A stretch of DNA of 52,066 nt from assembly GCA_026984035.1 (NCBI GenBank), contig JALSSW010000108.1, forward strand, positions 1 to 52,066. The letters run 5' to 3'. Position numbers and translations under genes: made by a program. Position 1 is the stretch's first letter. Every line of letters starts with the position of its first letter. This DNA is from Planctomycetota bacterium. GTDB lineage: Bacteria > Planctomycetota > UBA1135 > GCA-002748355. This document shows positions 9,095 to 18,545 of the stretch, one piece after another. The notes beneath the pieces are model-generated. The model was not told where the DNA came from and ran no database searches. It saw nothing but the letters and a program-made list of their open reading frames with translations.

Positions 9095-10618
9095 ATGGAT
9101 GAACAAAGAAAGGACCAGAATCCCCCCTCACAAGACCGCTTTTCATCAAGGTTTGCCCTCTTATTGGCTGCTCTGGGAATGGCAATCGGGGCAGGGAACA
9201 TCTGGCGGTTTCCCCGGATCATGTCGAAGTTTGAGGGGGGCGGGGGAACCTTTTTGATCCCCTGGGCTGTGTTCCTTTTTACCTGGTCGATACCCCTTCT
9301 GACGATCGAATCGGCGATCGGAAAGCGGACCCGACGAGGGGTGATCCATTCTCTCGGGATGATGCTTGGGCGGCGAAAGACTTGGATTGGAGCCTTTGTA
9401 GCCCTTTGCACAACCGGGATCATGTGCTACTACGCGGTGATTGCCGGCTGGTGCGGGACCTATGTCCTGCAATCCCTTCAGGGAGAAGTGGGACGGATGG
9501 CCTTCCCTCAGGCGAAAGCTCATTTCGAGGGCCTCGCTCAGGGTTGGATCTCTGTGGGGGGATTGGTCCTGGCCTTTTTGGTGGCGGGACATTTTGTTTC
9601 CCGTGGTGTCCAACGGGGGATCGAATTGGCAAACCGAATCCTCCTTCCGACTCTGTTTCTTCTGCTCTTTGTACTTGTAGGGGTGGGTTTGACCCGGGAA
9701 GGAGCGGGAAAGGGAGTATCCTGGATGTTTCAAGTGGATCCCAAAGCACTGTTGGATTACCAACCTTGGCTGGAAGGTTTGAGCCAAAGCGCCTGGTCGA
9801 CTGGAGCAGGCTGGGGGCTCCTTTTGGTGCTTTCGGCTTCAGCAAAAAAGAAGGGAAATAACTTCGGCAATGCCCTGATCACAGGAATCGGCAACAACTG
9901 CGCGAGCCTGATTGCTGCTTTTGCCACCATCCCAGCTGTTTTCGCCCTGGCACCCCTGGCCGCCCCCGGACACACGGCAGTCGAGGTCCTTGGAACTAAT
10001 GGGCCGGGGAACACGGGACTGGCCATGGTTTGGCTCCCCAAGCTCTTTGCCCAAATTGGCCCGTCCGGGAATCTCATCTCAGCCATGTTCTTTTTGGCCT
10101 TGACCTTCGCAGCGCTGACTTCGCTGATCGCTATGGTGGAACTGGCCACCCGGAGTGTCATGGACCTGGGTATCCCCCGCAAGAAGGCCATTCTTTTGAT
10201 CACAGGCTTTGGCATCCTGTTCGGACTTCCCTCGGCTTTCAGCCTTAAAATTTTTTCCAACCAAGACTGGGTTTGGGGCCTGGGACTCATCCTCAGTGGT
10301 TTTCTTTTTGCTCTTGCTGTGATGAAGGTAGGCGTTCGACGTTTCCGTGAACATTGGATCAACAGTGAAGGCGACGGCCTGGGACATTGGTTCGATGTCT
10401 TTCCCCTGGTTCTCATCCCCCTGCAATTTTTCGTATTGATCTCCTGGTGGTTCTATCAATCCGTGCAAGGGGATTGGGCCAAGAATCCTCTGAACCCCTT
10501 TGAAACCTTCTCGATCGGCACATGCATCGCGCAATGGGGCTTCGCCTTTTTATTCCTCTATCTTTTCAACAAGAGGCTCGCCAGAGACATTCCTTCATTG
10601 GATACTTCCCTCAAATGA
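9095..10618 (+). CDS. NSS-family sodium-dependent transporter
   Basis: A 507-residue polytopic inner-membrane protein of the neurotransmitter:sodium symporter (LeuT/SNF) family, which imports amino acids or related amines with Na+. The first helix carries GMAIGAGNIWRFP, the unwound Na+/substrate-binding segment, followed by GGGTFLIPWAVFLF. About eleven to twelve hydrophobic segments follow. The open frame begins at 8993, but the ATG at 9095 puts the start about 15-20 residues before helix 1, as in LeuT; no strong ribosome site supports either. It is divergent from hutU, so import of histidine or a related compound is an attractive but unproven guess. The stop overlaps the metF start (ATGA at 10615-10618). 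Confidence 0.9.
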   Translation: MDEQRKDQNPPSQDRFSSRFALLLAALGMAIGAGNIWRFPRIMSKFEGGGGTFLIPWAVFLFTWSIPLLTIESAIGKRTRRGVIHSLGMMLGRRKTWIGAFVALCTTGIMCYYAVIAGWCGTYVLQSLQGEVGRMAFPQAKAHFEGLAQGWISVGGLVLAFLVAGHFVSRGVQRGIELANRILLPTLFLLLFVLVGVGLTREGAGKGVSWMFQVDPKALLDYQPWLEGLSQSAWSTGAGWGLLLVLSASAKKKGNNFGNALITGIGNNCASLIAAFATIPAVFALAPLAAPGHTAVEVLGTNGPGNTGLAMVWLPKLFAQIGPSGNLISAMFFLALTFAALTSLIAMVELATRSVMDLGIPRKKAILLITGFGILFGLPSAFSLKIFSNQDWVWGLGLILSGFLFALAVMKVGVRRFREHWINSEGDGLGHWFDVFPLVLIPLQFFVLISWWFYQSVQGDWAKNPLNPFETFSIGTCIAQWGFAFLFLYLFNKRLARDIPSLDTSLK

Positions 10619-11481
10619 AAATCCGCGAACTCCTCGACAAAAACCAACCAGTCTTCTCCTTCGAATTTTTCCCTCCAAAATCTCATAAAGGGGCTGAGAC
10701 TCTCTTCGAGACCATTCAAGAGCTTGAAAGGCTCTCACCTTCTTTTGTTTCGGTTACGTACGGAGCGGGTGGAAGCACGCGCCGGAAAACATTGGAGATT
10801 GTGACTCGAATCAAAAAAGAAACAGGTGTAGAGGTCCTCGCTCACCTAACGGGAGTAGGGCACAACCAGGACGAAATCCGAAGGATTGTAGACAAACTGG
10901 TCGATGCAGGAGTCGAAAACGTCCTTGCGCTTCGCGGGGACCTACCAAGAGATGAAGAACCTCGGGAACAAGGCGACTTCCCTCATGCAAGCGACTTAGT
11001 TTCCTTCCTCCACGAGATCGGGGCACCCCTCTGCATCGGCGCGGCTTGTTACCCAGAGGGCCATCCGGAAGCGGGAGGCCGGGACCAGGACCTTGCCAAC
11101 CTCAAAACCAAGGTGGATGCCGGGGTTGACTTTTTGATCTCTCAGCTCTTCTTCGATAACGCAGACTTCTTTGTATTCGAAAAGCGAGCACGGGAAATGG
11201 GAATTGAGCTCCCCATCCTTCCTGGCATTATGCCCATTTCCAATTACCACCAGATCCAGCGCTTCACCGAAATGTGCGGAGCCAAAATCCCTGAGTTTTT
11301 GGGAGAGGAGCTGGATGCCGTCAAGGATAACCTCGAGGCGGTGGCAGGCGTCGGAATCAGCTATGCGATTGATCAATGCAGGGATCTTCTCCGCCGGAAG
11401 GCCCGGGGACTTCACTTTTACACCCTGAACAAATCCCCGGCGACAAGAGCGATCCTCGCTCGCCTTAGGCGCGAGTTTTAA
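10615..11481 (+). CDS. metF: 5,10-methylenetetrahydrofolate reductase
   Basis: A 288-residue flavoenzyme that reduces 5,10-methylene-THF to 5-methyl-THF for methionine synthesis. Typical segments are FSFEFFPPKS at the N-terminus, VSVTYGAGGSTR, the NVLALRGDLP strand-loop, and DFLISQLFFDN with PGIMPISNY. The ATG at 10615 overlaps the stop of the transporter (ATGA) and gives the normal family length; the longer open frame from 10522 lies inside the transporter. It ends 37 nt from the convergent acs gene. Confidence 0.95.
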   Translation: MKIRELLDKNQPVFSFEFFPPKSHKGAETLFETIQELERLSPSFVSVTYGAGGSTRRKTLEIVTRIKKETGVEVLAHLTGVGHNQDEIRRIVDKLVDAGVENVLALRGDLPRDEEPREQGDFPHASDLVSFLHEIGAPLCIGAACYPEGHPEAGGRDQDLANLKTKVDAGVDFLISQLFFDNADFFVFEKRAREMGIELPILPGIMPISNYHQIQRFTEMCGAKIPEFLGEELDAVKDNLEAVAGVGISYAIDQCRDLLRRKARGLHFYTLNKSPATRAILARLRREF

Positions 11482-11518
11482 TTCATATCAAACGCGAGAA
11501 ACCGATTCTCCAAACCCT

Positions 11519-13474
11519 TTACTTGGGCATGGATTCAATCAACTTGGCCACGACATCCGGATCAGCGAGAGTAGTCGTATCACCCAAATTCTCGGTCTCT
11601 CCTCTTGCGATCTTTCGCAGAATCCGACGCATGATTTTGCCGGAACGGGTCTTGGGGAGCCCGGGGGTAAAGTGGATAAACTCCGGAGCTGCAAAAGGTC
11701 CAATCTCCTTGCGAACCGTAGCAATCAATTCTTTCTTCAGCTCATCATTGAGCTCATAACCAGAACTCGGGATGACATAGGCATAGATCCCTTCCCCCTT
11801 GATTTCGTGGGGGCAGCCAACGACAGCGGCCTCTGCACAAGCATGATTTTTTACCAAAGCACTTTCTACCTCAGCGGTTCCAATGCGATGGCCGGAAACG
11901 TTTAAGACATCATCGACGCGACCAATGATCCAGTAATACCCATCCTCATCACGACGACACCCATCGCCGGTGAAATAGCGTCCCGGGTACTGGCTGAAAT
12001 AAGCTTCCTTAAAACGCTCATGATCCCCATAAAGTGTGCGCATCATTCCAGGCCAAGGCGCATCCATACATAGCATTCCTTGGACATCATTACCCTCCAG
12101 AGTCTTGCCCTCTCCATCAACGAGGGAAGGTTTCACGCCCGGCAAGGGAAAAGAAGCCGATCCAGGTTTCATCGGGGTTGCGCCCGGAAGCCCGGAGATC
12201 AAAATCCCCCCGGTCTCTGTTTGCCACCAAGTATCGACGACGGGACAGCGTCCTTCTCCGACGACATTGTAATACCAGAGCCAAGCTTCTGGATTAATCG
12301 GTTCTCCCACGGTTCCAATCACCCGAAGGCTGCTTCGATCATATTTGGTCACAAACTCATCCCCGGCAGCTCGCAGGGCTCGAATCGCCGTGGGAGCGGT
12401 ATAAAAAAGACTTACCTTATGGCGCTCTACAATATCCCAAAACCTCCCCGCATCCGGCCAAGTGGGAATTCCTTCGAACATAAGAGTCGTCGCCCCGTTG
12501 GCGAGTGGACCGTACACAATATAACTATGGCCGGTGATCCATCCGATATCGGCCGTACACCAGTAGACATCTTCATCTCGATGATCGAAGACCATCTCGT
12601 GGGTATAGGAGGCATACACCAGATATCCACCACAGGTGTGGAGAACCCCCTTCGGCTTTCCGGTAGACCCCGAGGTGTACAAAATGAAGAGAGGATCCTC
12701 AGCATTCATTTCCACTGCTTCGAATTCATCGCTGACTCCTTCCGCCGAAAGCAGGTCATGAGCCCAATGATCGCGCCCTTCGATCATTTCGATCTCCGAG
12801 CCATTGTTTTTAAAAACAACAACGTGATCGATGCATGGAGTTTGGGCCACAGCTTCATCAGCAATCTTCTTCAGAGAAATCTCCTTTTTCCCTCGAAAAC
12901 TGCCATCGGCGGTAATCAAGATTTTGCACTCCGAATCCAAAATTCGATCCCGAAGTGAGTCTGAGGAGAAACCCCCAAAAACGATCGAATGAATGGCCCC
13001 CACACGGGCGCAAGCTAGCATGGAAATCGCCAGCTCAGGAATCATAGGCATGTAAAAACAAACCCGATCACCCTTGGACACACCTAGGTTTTTTAGAACA
13101 GAAGAAAAGCGGCAGACCTCCCTGAGAAGTTCCTTATAAGAAATCTTTCTAATATCCTTTGGGTCATTGCCTTCCCAAAGGATGGCAATTTTATCCCCCT
13201 TTCCCCCAAGGACTTGTCGGTCCAAACAACTCTCACTTACGTTTAAGGTGCCATCCTCAAACCAACGAATTCTCGGCTCCTTAAAGTCCCAATCCAAGAT
13301 CTTGGTAGGCTCCTTCCGCCACTGAATTCTCTTTGCTTTCTCCGCCCAAAAGCCCTCGGGGTCTTCGATGGATTTCTTATAGATCTCCCGGTACTGCTCC
13401 ATGGAAGAAACATGGGCTTTTTTGCTGAAGTCGGGGTCAGGGAGGATGGTTTTATCATTATGGCCGTAGGACAT
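11519..13474 (-). CDS. acs: Acetyl-CoA synthetase (AMP-forming)
   Basis: Activates acetate to acetyl-CoA through an acetyl-adenylate. The 651-residue protein has the full adenylate-forming fold: an N-terminal ACAS domain, the P-loop [12 protein letters not shown], the [10 protein letters not shown] substrate and adenylate site, [24 protein letters not shown] at the hinge (given here by its start, [16 protein letters not shown]), and the C-terminal [11 protein letters not shown], whose lysine is catalytic and is the site of regulatory acetylation in this family. The start at 13474 is supported by AGGAG 6 nt upstream, unlike the longer open frame from 13513. It is convergent with metF and divergent from the aminopeptidase gene. 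Confidence 0.97.
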   Translation of the reverse strand: MSYGHNDKTILPDPDFSKKAHVSSMEQYREIYKKSIEDPEGFWAEKAKRIQWRKEPTKILDWDFKEPRIRWFEDGTLNVSESCLDRQVLGGKGDKIAILWEGNDPKDIRKISYKELLREVCRFSSVLKNLGVSKGDRVCFYMPMIPELAISMLACARVGAIHSIVFGGFSSDSLRDRILDSECKILITADGSFRGKKEISLKKIADEAVAQTPCIDHVVVFKNNGSEIEMIEGRDHWAHDLLSAEGVSDEFEAVEMNAEDPLFILYTSGSTGKPKGVLHTCGGYLVYASYTHEMVFDHRDEDVYWCTADIGWITGHSYIVYGPLANGATTLMFEGIPTWPDAGRFWDIVERHKVSLFYTAPTAIRALRAAGDEFVTKYDRSSLRVIGTVGEPINPEAWLWYYNVVGEGRCPVVDTWWQTETGGILISGLPGATPMKPGSASFPLPGVKPSLVDGEGKTLEGNDVQGMLCMDAPWPGMMRTLYGDHERFKEAYFSQYPGRYFTGDGCRRDEDGYYWIIGRVDDVLNVSGHRIGTAEVESALVKNHACAEAAVVGCPHEIKGEGIYAYVIPSSGYELNDELKKELIATVRKEIGPFAAPEFIHFTPGLPKTRSGKIMRRILRKIARGETENLGDTTTLADPDVVAKLIESMPK

Positions 13475-13681
13475 CGTTGGCTCCTGCTCACTTGAAAGAC
13501 AAAAGGCTCCCAACAGGATAACGCCCTACGTTTCCCTGTCGATTCTTCCTCGCCTGGATTCTTTATGGGATCGACATTCCCCGAAGGAAGTCACTTTCCG
13601 AGATGTGTTTTCTGGGTTCAGGGGTTTCAGACAAGCTTTTCCCACTCGATCTCAGGAAGAGGCGGGGGTACATTCCTCTCC

Positions 13682-15007
13682 ATGAGCAAATTACACAGTT
13701 TGGATCCAGAGATCTGGAAGGAACGCCGCAGGAATGTCCTCAAAAAACTAAGGGCCCCTCTCCTCTTGCGGGGGGCAACGCAAACCTTAAGGAATGGGGA
13801 TGTGCACTATTCTTTTCGTCAAGACAGCAATTTCTCATATCTTTGCGGATTCCCAGAGCCGGACAGCCTCCTGTTAGCCATTCCTGAAAAGACAGGAGAC
13901 CACAAAACCATCCTTTTTGTGCCTCCCAAAAACCCCTCCCTTGAGGTTTGGAATGGAAAAAGAGAAGGAGTGAAAGGGGCAATCCGGAATTACGGGGCCG
14001 ATGAAGCCTATCCTGTTCAAGAATTCTGGAAAATCTTTCAAGAGAGGTCCAAGGGTTTTGACGAACTTGGGTTTGCTCTGGGAATGAACAAGGAGTTTGA
14101 CGACAAACTCCTCCAAATCTTTGGGCAACGGCTCAAAGGCAGACCCAGAGATAACAGAGGCCTTCCGACCTTCATCGATCCGAGGCCTCCTATCAACGAA
14201 TGTCGATGGATCAAAAGCTCCTACGAAATTGAACAAATGCAAAGAGCTTGTGATATCACCGCCCAAGGCCACAAAGTGGCAATGGCTCTTTCTCGGCCAG
14301 GATTATACGAATACGAGGTTCAAGCAGAGATCGAAGCTGTCTTTCGGCGAGCGGGTTCCCCTCGTGTCGGTTATGACTCAATTATCGCTTCAGGTAACAA
14401 TGCAAACACCCTCCACTACATCCAAAACAACCGAAAGATGCGTAGAGGCCAACTCCTTCTGATCGATGCAGGTGCAGAGTTTGGGGGATATTCAGGGGAC
14501 GTCACGAGGACTTTTCCCGTTGATGGACGCTTCACCGAAGCCCAAAAAACAGTGTACCGCATCGTCCTTCGATGCCAGAAAAAATGTATCCGCGCCGTCC
14601 GCCCGGGTTGCACCTTTGAGAAGCTCAACAAAATCGCACAACTCGAACTCACCAAGGGCTTAGTGGAGTTGGGGATCCTCAAGGGTGATTACAAAACACT
14701 CCGTGAAAAAGGAGCCTTCAAACCTTGGTTCATGCATGGCCTCGGTCATTGGCTGGGAATGGATGTCCATGATGTCGGTCCCGAAACAACAAAAGAAGGC
14801 AAGCCCCTCCCCTTCCGAAGCGGGATGGTCCTCACTGTGGAGCCCGGTCTCTATCTCCCGGCAAACGACAAACGCATCCCCAAAGAATACCGAGGAATCG
14901 GAATTCGGATCGAGGACGATGTCCTTGTAACCCGCAGCGGAAACAGAGTCCTCACGGCGGACATCCCCAAAGAGATCCAGGACATCGAAGAGTTCTGTAA
15001 TTCTTAA
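13682..15007 (+). CDS. pepP: Xaa-Pro aminopeptidase, M24 family
   Basis: Removes an N-terminal residue preceding proline; a cytoplasmic dimetal enzyme. The 441-residue length fits PepP. An N-terminal AMP_N domain (residues about 1-150, with DSNFSYLCGFPEP) precedes the pita-bread catalytic domain. The five metal ligands are visible: Asp in LIDAGAEFGGYSGD, Asp in DVTRTFPVDG, His in HGLGHWLGMDVHDVG, Glu in TVEPGLYLP and Glu in GIGIRIEDDVLV. The open frame starts at 13565, but the first 39 residues do not look like the family, so I chose ATG 13682; the ribosome site is weak (a GGGGG run upstream). Confidence 0.94.
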   Translation: MSKLHSLDPEIWKERRRNVLKKLRAPLLLRGATQTLRNGDVHYSFRQDSNFSYLCGFPEPDSLLLAIPEKTGDHKTILFVPPKNPSLEVWNGKREGVKGAIRNYGADEAYPVQEFWKIFQERSKGFDELGFALGMNKEFDDKLLQIFGQRLKGRPRDNRGLPTFIDPRPPINECRWIKSSYEIEQMQRACDITAQGHKVAMALSRPGLYEYEVQAEIEAVFRRAGSPRVGYDSIIASGNNANTLHYIQNNRKMRRGQLLLIDAGAEFGGYSGDVTRTFPVDGRFTEAQKTVYRIVLRCQKKCIRAVRPGCTFEKLNKIAQLELTKGLVELGILKGDYKTLREKGAFKPWFMHGLGHWLGMDVHDVGPETTKEGKPLPFRSGMVLTVEPGLYLPANDKRIPKEYRGIGIRIEDDVLVTRSGNRVLTADIPKEIQDIEEFCNS

Positions 15008-15146
15008 CCGATTGCCCCCCTAGGAGAAGGCGCCTCTTTTCCCCCCTTGCAATGGGGCTCTTCAGTATCCATAAAGGGTAGAAATCTTTTCCCCGAATAA
15101 TACAGTTATTCAAATCAGTAGCACCTATCTCTTTGGGGGGAAGTTT
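15008..15146. other. Leader region with a small inverted repeat
   Basis: Region between pepP and the DUF4382 lipoprotein gene. It contains the inverted repeat GAATAA-tacag-TTATTC at 15095-15111, a plausible small operator or hairpin. A TTGCAA hexamer near 15048 is followed about 17 nt later by an A/T-rich CATAAA, a weak promoter candidate. The downstream gene has a strong GGGGGGAAG ribosome binding site ending 4 nt before its ATG at 15147. Confidence 0.3.
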
Positions 15147-16874
15147 ATGCACATTTCGAGAACAATCGTTCCATTTTTCCTTGGAATCGGCCTTGCCTTT
15201 TTCGCCGCATGCAGTGGTAACGGAACCGTTTCCACCGGAACAACCAACGGAAGCGCTTCGCTTCTGATTAAGGACGCAACCTATGATAACTTGGGAGAGT
15301 TTAAGGTCACTTTCTCCAAAGGCGTTATCAAGGGAACAGGTGGAACCGACGACTTCACGTTGTTCTCCACTGATCAAACTCTTGACCTGCTCCAGCTTTC
15401 CATCAACAGCTCCTTCCTCTCCTCTGGAGACGTCCCCGAAGGAACCTATTCTGGCTTGGAGCTCACAGTCTCTGCAATTGCCGCAAAGGATTCCTCAAAC
15501 AATGCTTTGACCTTCGATGACGCATCATCACTACCCATGACAGTTCCTCTCGAGTTTGCTTCGCCTGTCACGGTTGCTGCGGGTAGTCCCATCGATGTCC
15601 TGCTCGACTTCGATGTCAAACGATCCTACACCGAGACCGGAAGCACAACCTTCACCATGAATCCTGTGGTCAAACCAGATCCCGACCCACCAGCCCTGCC
15701 TGTGGATCAGATTGAAGTAACCGTCCAATCTATTGACACGACCGCAGGAACCTTCGTGGCCAAGACTACAGCCACTCCCTACCGCAGCTTCACGGTGAAA
15801 CTCAGTTCTTCAACCCCCTATGTGGTGGACTATACATACATCTACATTGGCACTTCCCAGATTATGGGAGCCCTCAGCGTTGGGACCAAACTCTCCATCC
15901 AGGGCGGCGATTACGATAGTGGCAAGCTGACCCCTGAGTTCCTATTGAAGGGGGCAGATAACTACCCGACCAACTTTGTGATTACCGGAGGGACGGTGAC
16001 CGCCATCAACACCACCACAAATGAAATTTCCCTCAAACTCAACTATGCCGATCAAGACCAAACCGGAGGGGAGATCACAACCAAGGCCAATAACGGGGAG
16101 ACGATCGTCGTAGCCTATTCAGATACCCAAACCCAATTGGTCCTCACGAAATATGGAAATACAAAAACCAATACCGGAGACCAAGTCGTTACAGGAATGC
16201 CCATTGGATTTGGGGGAATCTGGAACACAAGCACCCAAAAACTCACCCCGCTTTTGGGTGTTATGGACAACATTTCCTCCATTCAAGGAACCCTCCAAGG
16301 TGCTCCCACCAATGTGTCGGGAACCATCTGGAAATTCACGATTCTCAATGGAAACAAAAACGGAACCAACTTCACATCCCTCGATGTGTACTTTGATGCA
16401 ACCTATGGAAAACTCTTTAGGGCAGGGAAACTCCTTTCCACCAGTGATTTTTCCACCTTCAAGGCCAATGACCGTTTCAAAGCCCAAACCGGCTGGAGCC
16501 TAGACAACAACCGAGAAGAAATCGCGAAGGGCCTTGTCGGTGCTAAAAATGTCTATATTTCACTAGCCAATCTCGACACCAGCTCCATTGACGCCTCGGG
16601 AAACCCCATCACCTTTTCGATGACTGTTTCTCAAAGCCAAAACCTAACGGAACTGGGCAAGAGTTCTTCCTTCACAATGACTGTCAAGGTTCCCACAAAT
16701 GCTGAAGCGTTTGAATACAATGAAACCACCCGCAAGGGGAGCAACATGGCGATTTCAGGCTTGGCTACCAAACTGGCCTCTCTCAGCACCACGGCCAACC
16801 TCTATATTTCGGGCTATTTTGACAGCAGCACAAACACCTTCCACGCAACTGAAATCAGCATCAACACTCCTTAG
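15147..16874 (+). CDS. DUF4382-type lipoprotein
   Basis: A 575-residue predicted lipoprotein. The signal sequence ends in LAFFAACSG with Cys22 as the lipidated residue, followed by a Ser/Thr/Gly-rich linker. Residues about 36-170 fit the DUF4382 pattern of a beta-sandwich with GSASLLIKDATYDNLGEFK, VPEGTYSGLEL and PIDVLLDFDVKRS. A later beta-rich part (ITGGTVTAINTTTNEISLKL) resembles DUF5666-like repeats. The protein is rich in Thr and Asn and has almost no Cys, consistent with a surface or periplasmic beta protein. Function is unknown. The gene is convergent with gltX, separated by a hairpin. Confidence 0.75.
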   Translation: MHISRTIVPFFLGIGLAFFAACSGNGTVSTGTTNGSASLLIKDATYDNLGEFKVTFSKGVIKGTGGTDDFTLFSTDQTLDLLQLSINSSFLSSGDVPEGTYSGLELTVSAIAAKDSSNNALTFDDASSLPMTVPLEFASPVTVAAGSPIDVLLDFDVKRSYTETGSTTFTMNPVVKPDPDPPALPVDQIEVTVQSIDTTAGTFVAKTTATPYRSFTVKLSSSTPYVVDYTYIYIGTSQIMGALSVGTKLSIQGGDYDSGKLTPEFLLKGADNYPTNFVITGGTVTAINTTTNEISLKLNYADQDQTGGEITTKANNGETIVVAYSDTQTQLVLTKYGNTKTNTGDQVVTGMPIGFGGIWNTSTQKLTPLLGVMDNISSIQGTLQGAPTNVSGTIWKFTILNGNKNGTNFTSLDVYFDATYGKLFRAGKLLSTSDFSTFKANDRFKAQTGWSLDNNREEIAKGLVGAKNVYISLANLDTSSIDASGNPITFSMTVSQSQNLTELGKSSSFTMTVKVPTNAEAFEYNETTRKGSNMAISGLATKLASLSTTANLYISGYFDSSTNTFHATEISINTP

Positions 16875-16889
16875 CCCACACCGTTGTGA

Positions 16890-16933
16890 CCTCGCATCCT
16901 CTGAAGAAAGCTTTTCCTCAAGAAGATGCGAGG
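16890..16933. terminator. Putative bidirectional terminator hairpin
   Basis: A perfect 9-bp inverted repeat, CCTCGCATC at 16890-16898 and GATGCGAGG at 16925-16933, lies in the 61-nt gap between the convergent lipoprotein and gltX genes. After one mismatch the stem can extend by three more pairs. There is no clear T run on either side, so factor-independent termination is uncertain. The position between convergent stops supports a terminator role. Confidence 0.5.
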
Positions 16934-16935
16934 CT

Positions 16936-18486
16936 CTACAAAGCTTTTAAAGCAGAGAGAATACGAGTTTCAACCTTCTCTTTGCCAAGCAGGTAGACGA
17001 TATCAAAAAGACTGGGACCCATAGTGGTCCCGGTCAAAGCTGCGCGGATGGGATGCACCATCTTGCCAAAACCAACACCTTTGGCCTCCGCAACAGCTCG
17101 AGCGGCATCTTCTAATTCCTTGGGGCTGGAGAAGACGCCTCCCGAAGGGGTGGGAGCTTCCTTGTCTGTCGGCAACAACACTTGAGTGTCCGCCTCAACC
17201 GGGCGACGAGGCCAAGAACCGGGTAAACGCAAAGAATGAAGGCTTTCCAGCCAGGCTTTCAATAATCCGGGGATTTCCTCTGACTTGGTCAGGTTCTTCC
17301 AGGCCTTCTTGTCATATTCAAGATTGTTCTTGAAGTAATGAGAAATCTTGCTGGGAATCTCTTCGTATTTCCGGACCCGTTCCTGATCACAGGCAAGAAT
17401 GTTCGCAAACCATTCCTTTGCCCCTTCGATCTCCTCTTCCGAAGCAAGGCCCTCCTTCACAATCCAAGGTGTCACATTCCGGAGAAAATCTTCACGGCTT
17501 TGCTTACGGATGTACATCCCGCACATCCAAGCAAGCTTGTCCTCGTCCAGGATAGATCCACTTTTTCCAACATCCTTCAATCGGAATCGCCCAATGGCTT
17601 CCTCGACGGAAAAAATCTCACGTTCCGCGTCAAACCCCCAACCGAGAAGAGTAAAAAAGTTCACCAAAGCCTCGGCCGGATAACCTTGGTCTCTGTAATC
17701 CAATAGGTTGGTCTGCGCCATACGCTTACTGAGCTTTTTGCCATTCTTCCCCAAAATCAGAGGGAGATGGGCAAACTCCGGAACATCTTTACCAAGAGCC
17801 TGGAGCAAAAGCATCTGTTTAACCCCATTCATAAAATGCTCTTCCCCACGGATGATGTGGGTGATCTCCATATCTGCATCATCAATTGCAGAGCAAAGAT
17901 TATAGAGAGGACTTCCATCCGCTCTGAGCATGACCCAATCATCCATTTGGCGAAGATCTACCTCAACCAAACCTTTGATCTGGTCCTGTAGTTGCACCTT
18001 GCCCTCACCCTGGATAGCAAAGCGAACAGTGAAGGGGATCCCCTGTGCCAATTTTGCCTGCACTTCTTCGGGAGAAAGGTTCCGGCAACTGCGGTCATAC
18101 ATCGCAAGGCCGCAGGCTTTTTGCATCCGCTCCCGCCCCTCTTGGATGCGCTCAGGGCTACAGAAGCAACGATACGCTTTATTTTCTTCCAAGAGCCGAT
18201 CCACGCACTCTTGATAACGGTCCATTCTTTCACTTTGAAAATAGGGTCCAAAGTCGCCCCCCTTTCCAGGACCCTCGTCCCAATCGATTCCCAGCCACTG
18301 CAAACCCGTAAGAATGTTTTCAAGGCTTTCCTGGGAAGACCTGGCCTTATCGGTGTCATCCACTCGGAGAATAAAATGCCCCCCCATGCTCCTCGCAAAC
18401 ATAAAGTTATAGAGGGCCGTCCTGGCTCCCCCAATGTGAAGAGGCCCCGTCGGGGAGGGGGCAAAACGAACGCGTACATGACCCAT
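16936..18486 (-). CDS. gltX: Glutamyl-tRNA synthetase
   Basis: Charges tRNA-Glu (and possibly tRNA-Gln in organisms using the amidotransferase route). This is a class I synthetase of 516 residues. The HIGH-type motif is FAPSPTGPLHIGGARTAL at residues 8-25, and the KMSKS-type loop is GKKLSKR. FILRVDDTDKARS replaces the commoner RIEDTD, a conservative change. The central region (FCSPERIQ, LPLILGKNGKKLS) and a helical C-terminal anticodon-binding domain are complete. Start ATG 18486 has GGAG upstream. It lies 59 nt after the HEAT-repeat gene on the same strand and may be co-transcribed. Confidence 0.95.
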   Translation of the reverse strand: MGHVRVRFAPSPTGPLHIGGARTALYNFMFARSMGGHFILRVDDTDKARSSQESLENILTGLQWLGIDWDEGPGKGGDFGPYFQSERMDRYQECVDRLLEENKAYRCFCSPERIQEGRERMQKACGLAMYDRSCRNLSPEEVQAKLAQGIPFTVRFAIQGEGKVQLQDQIKGLVEVDLRQMDDWVMLRADGSPLYNLCSAIDDADMEITHIIRGEEHFMNGVKQMLLLQALGKDVPEFAHLPLILGKNGKKLSKRMAQTNLLDYRDQGYPAEALVNFFTLLGWGFDAEREIFSVEEAIGRFRLKDVGKSGSILDEDKLAWMCGMYIRKQSREDFLRNVTPWIVKEGLASEEEIEGAKEWFANILACDQERVRKYEEIPSKISHYFKNNLEYDKKAWKNLTKSEEIPGLLKAWLESLHSLRLPGSWPRRPVEADTQVLLPTDKEAPTPSGGVFSSPKELEDAARAVAEAKGVGFGKMVHPIRAALTGTTMGPSLFDIVYLLGKEKVETRILSALKAL

Positions 18487-18545
18487 AAACCAAACTCCAA
18501 ACGTTGCAACCAGTGCGAAGGTGAAGGGCGAGGATTATAGGTCGT

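Noticed and set aside
12080..12958. 292-residue open frame on the + strand
   Set aside because: It lies wholly antisense to acs, which has full family motifs; no ribosome site or recognisable domain. It is a shadow of a conserved gene.
17992..18540. 182-residue open frame on the + strand
   Set aside because: Antisense to the N-terminal half of gltX, no motif.
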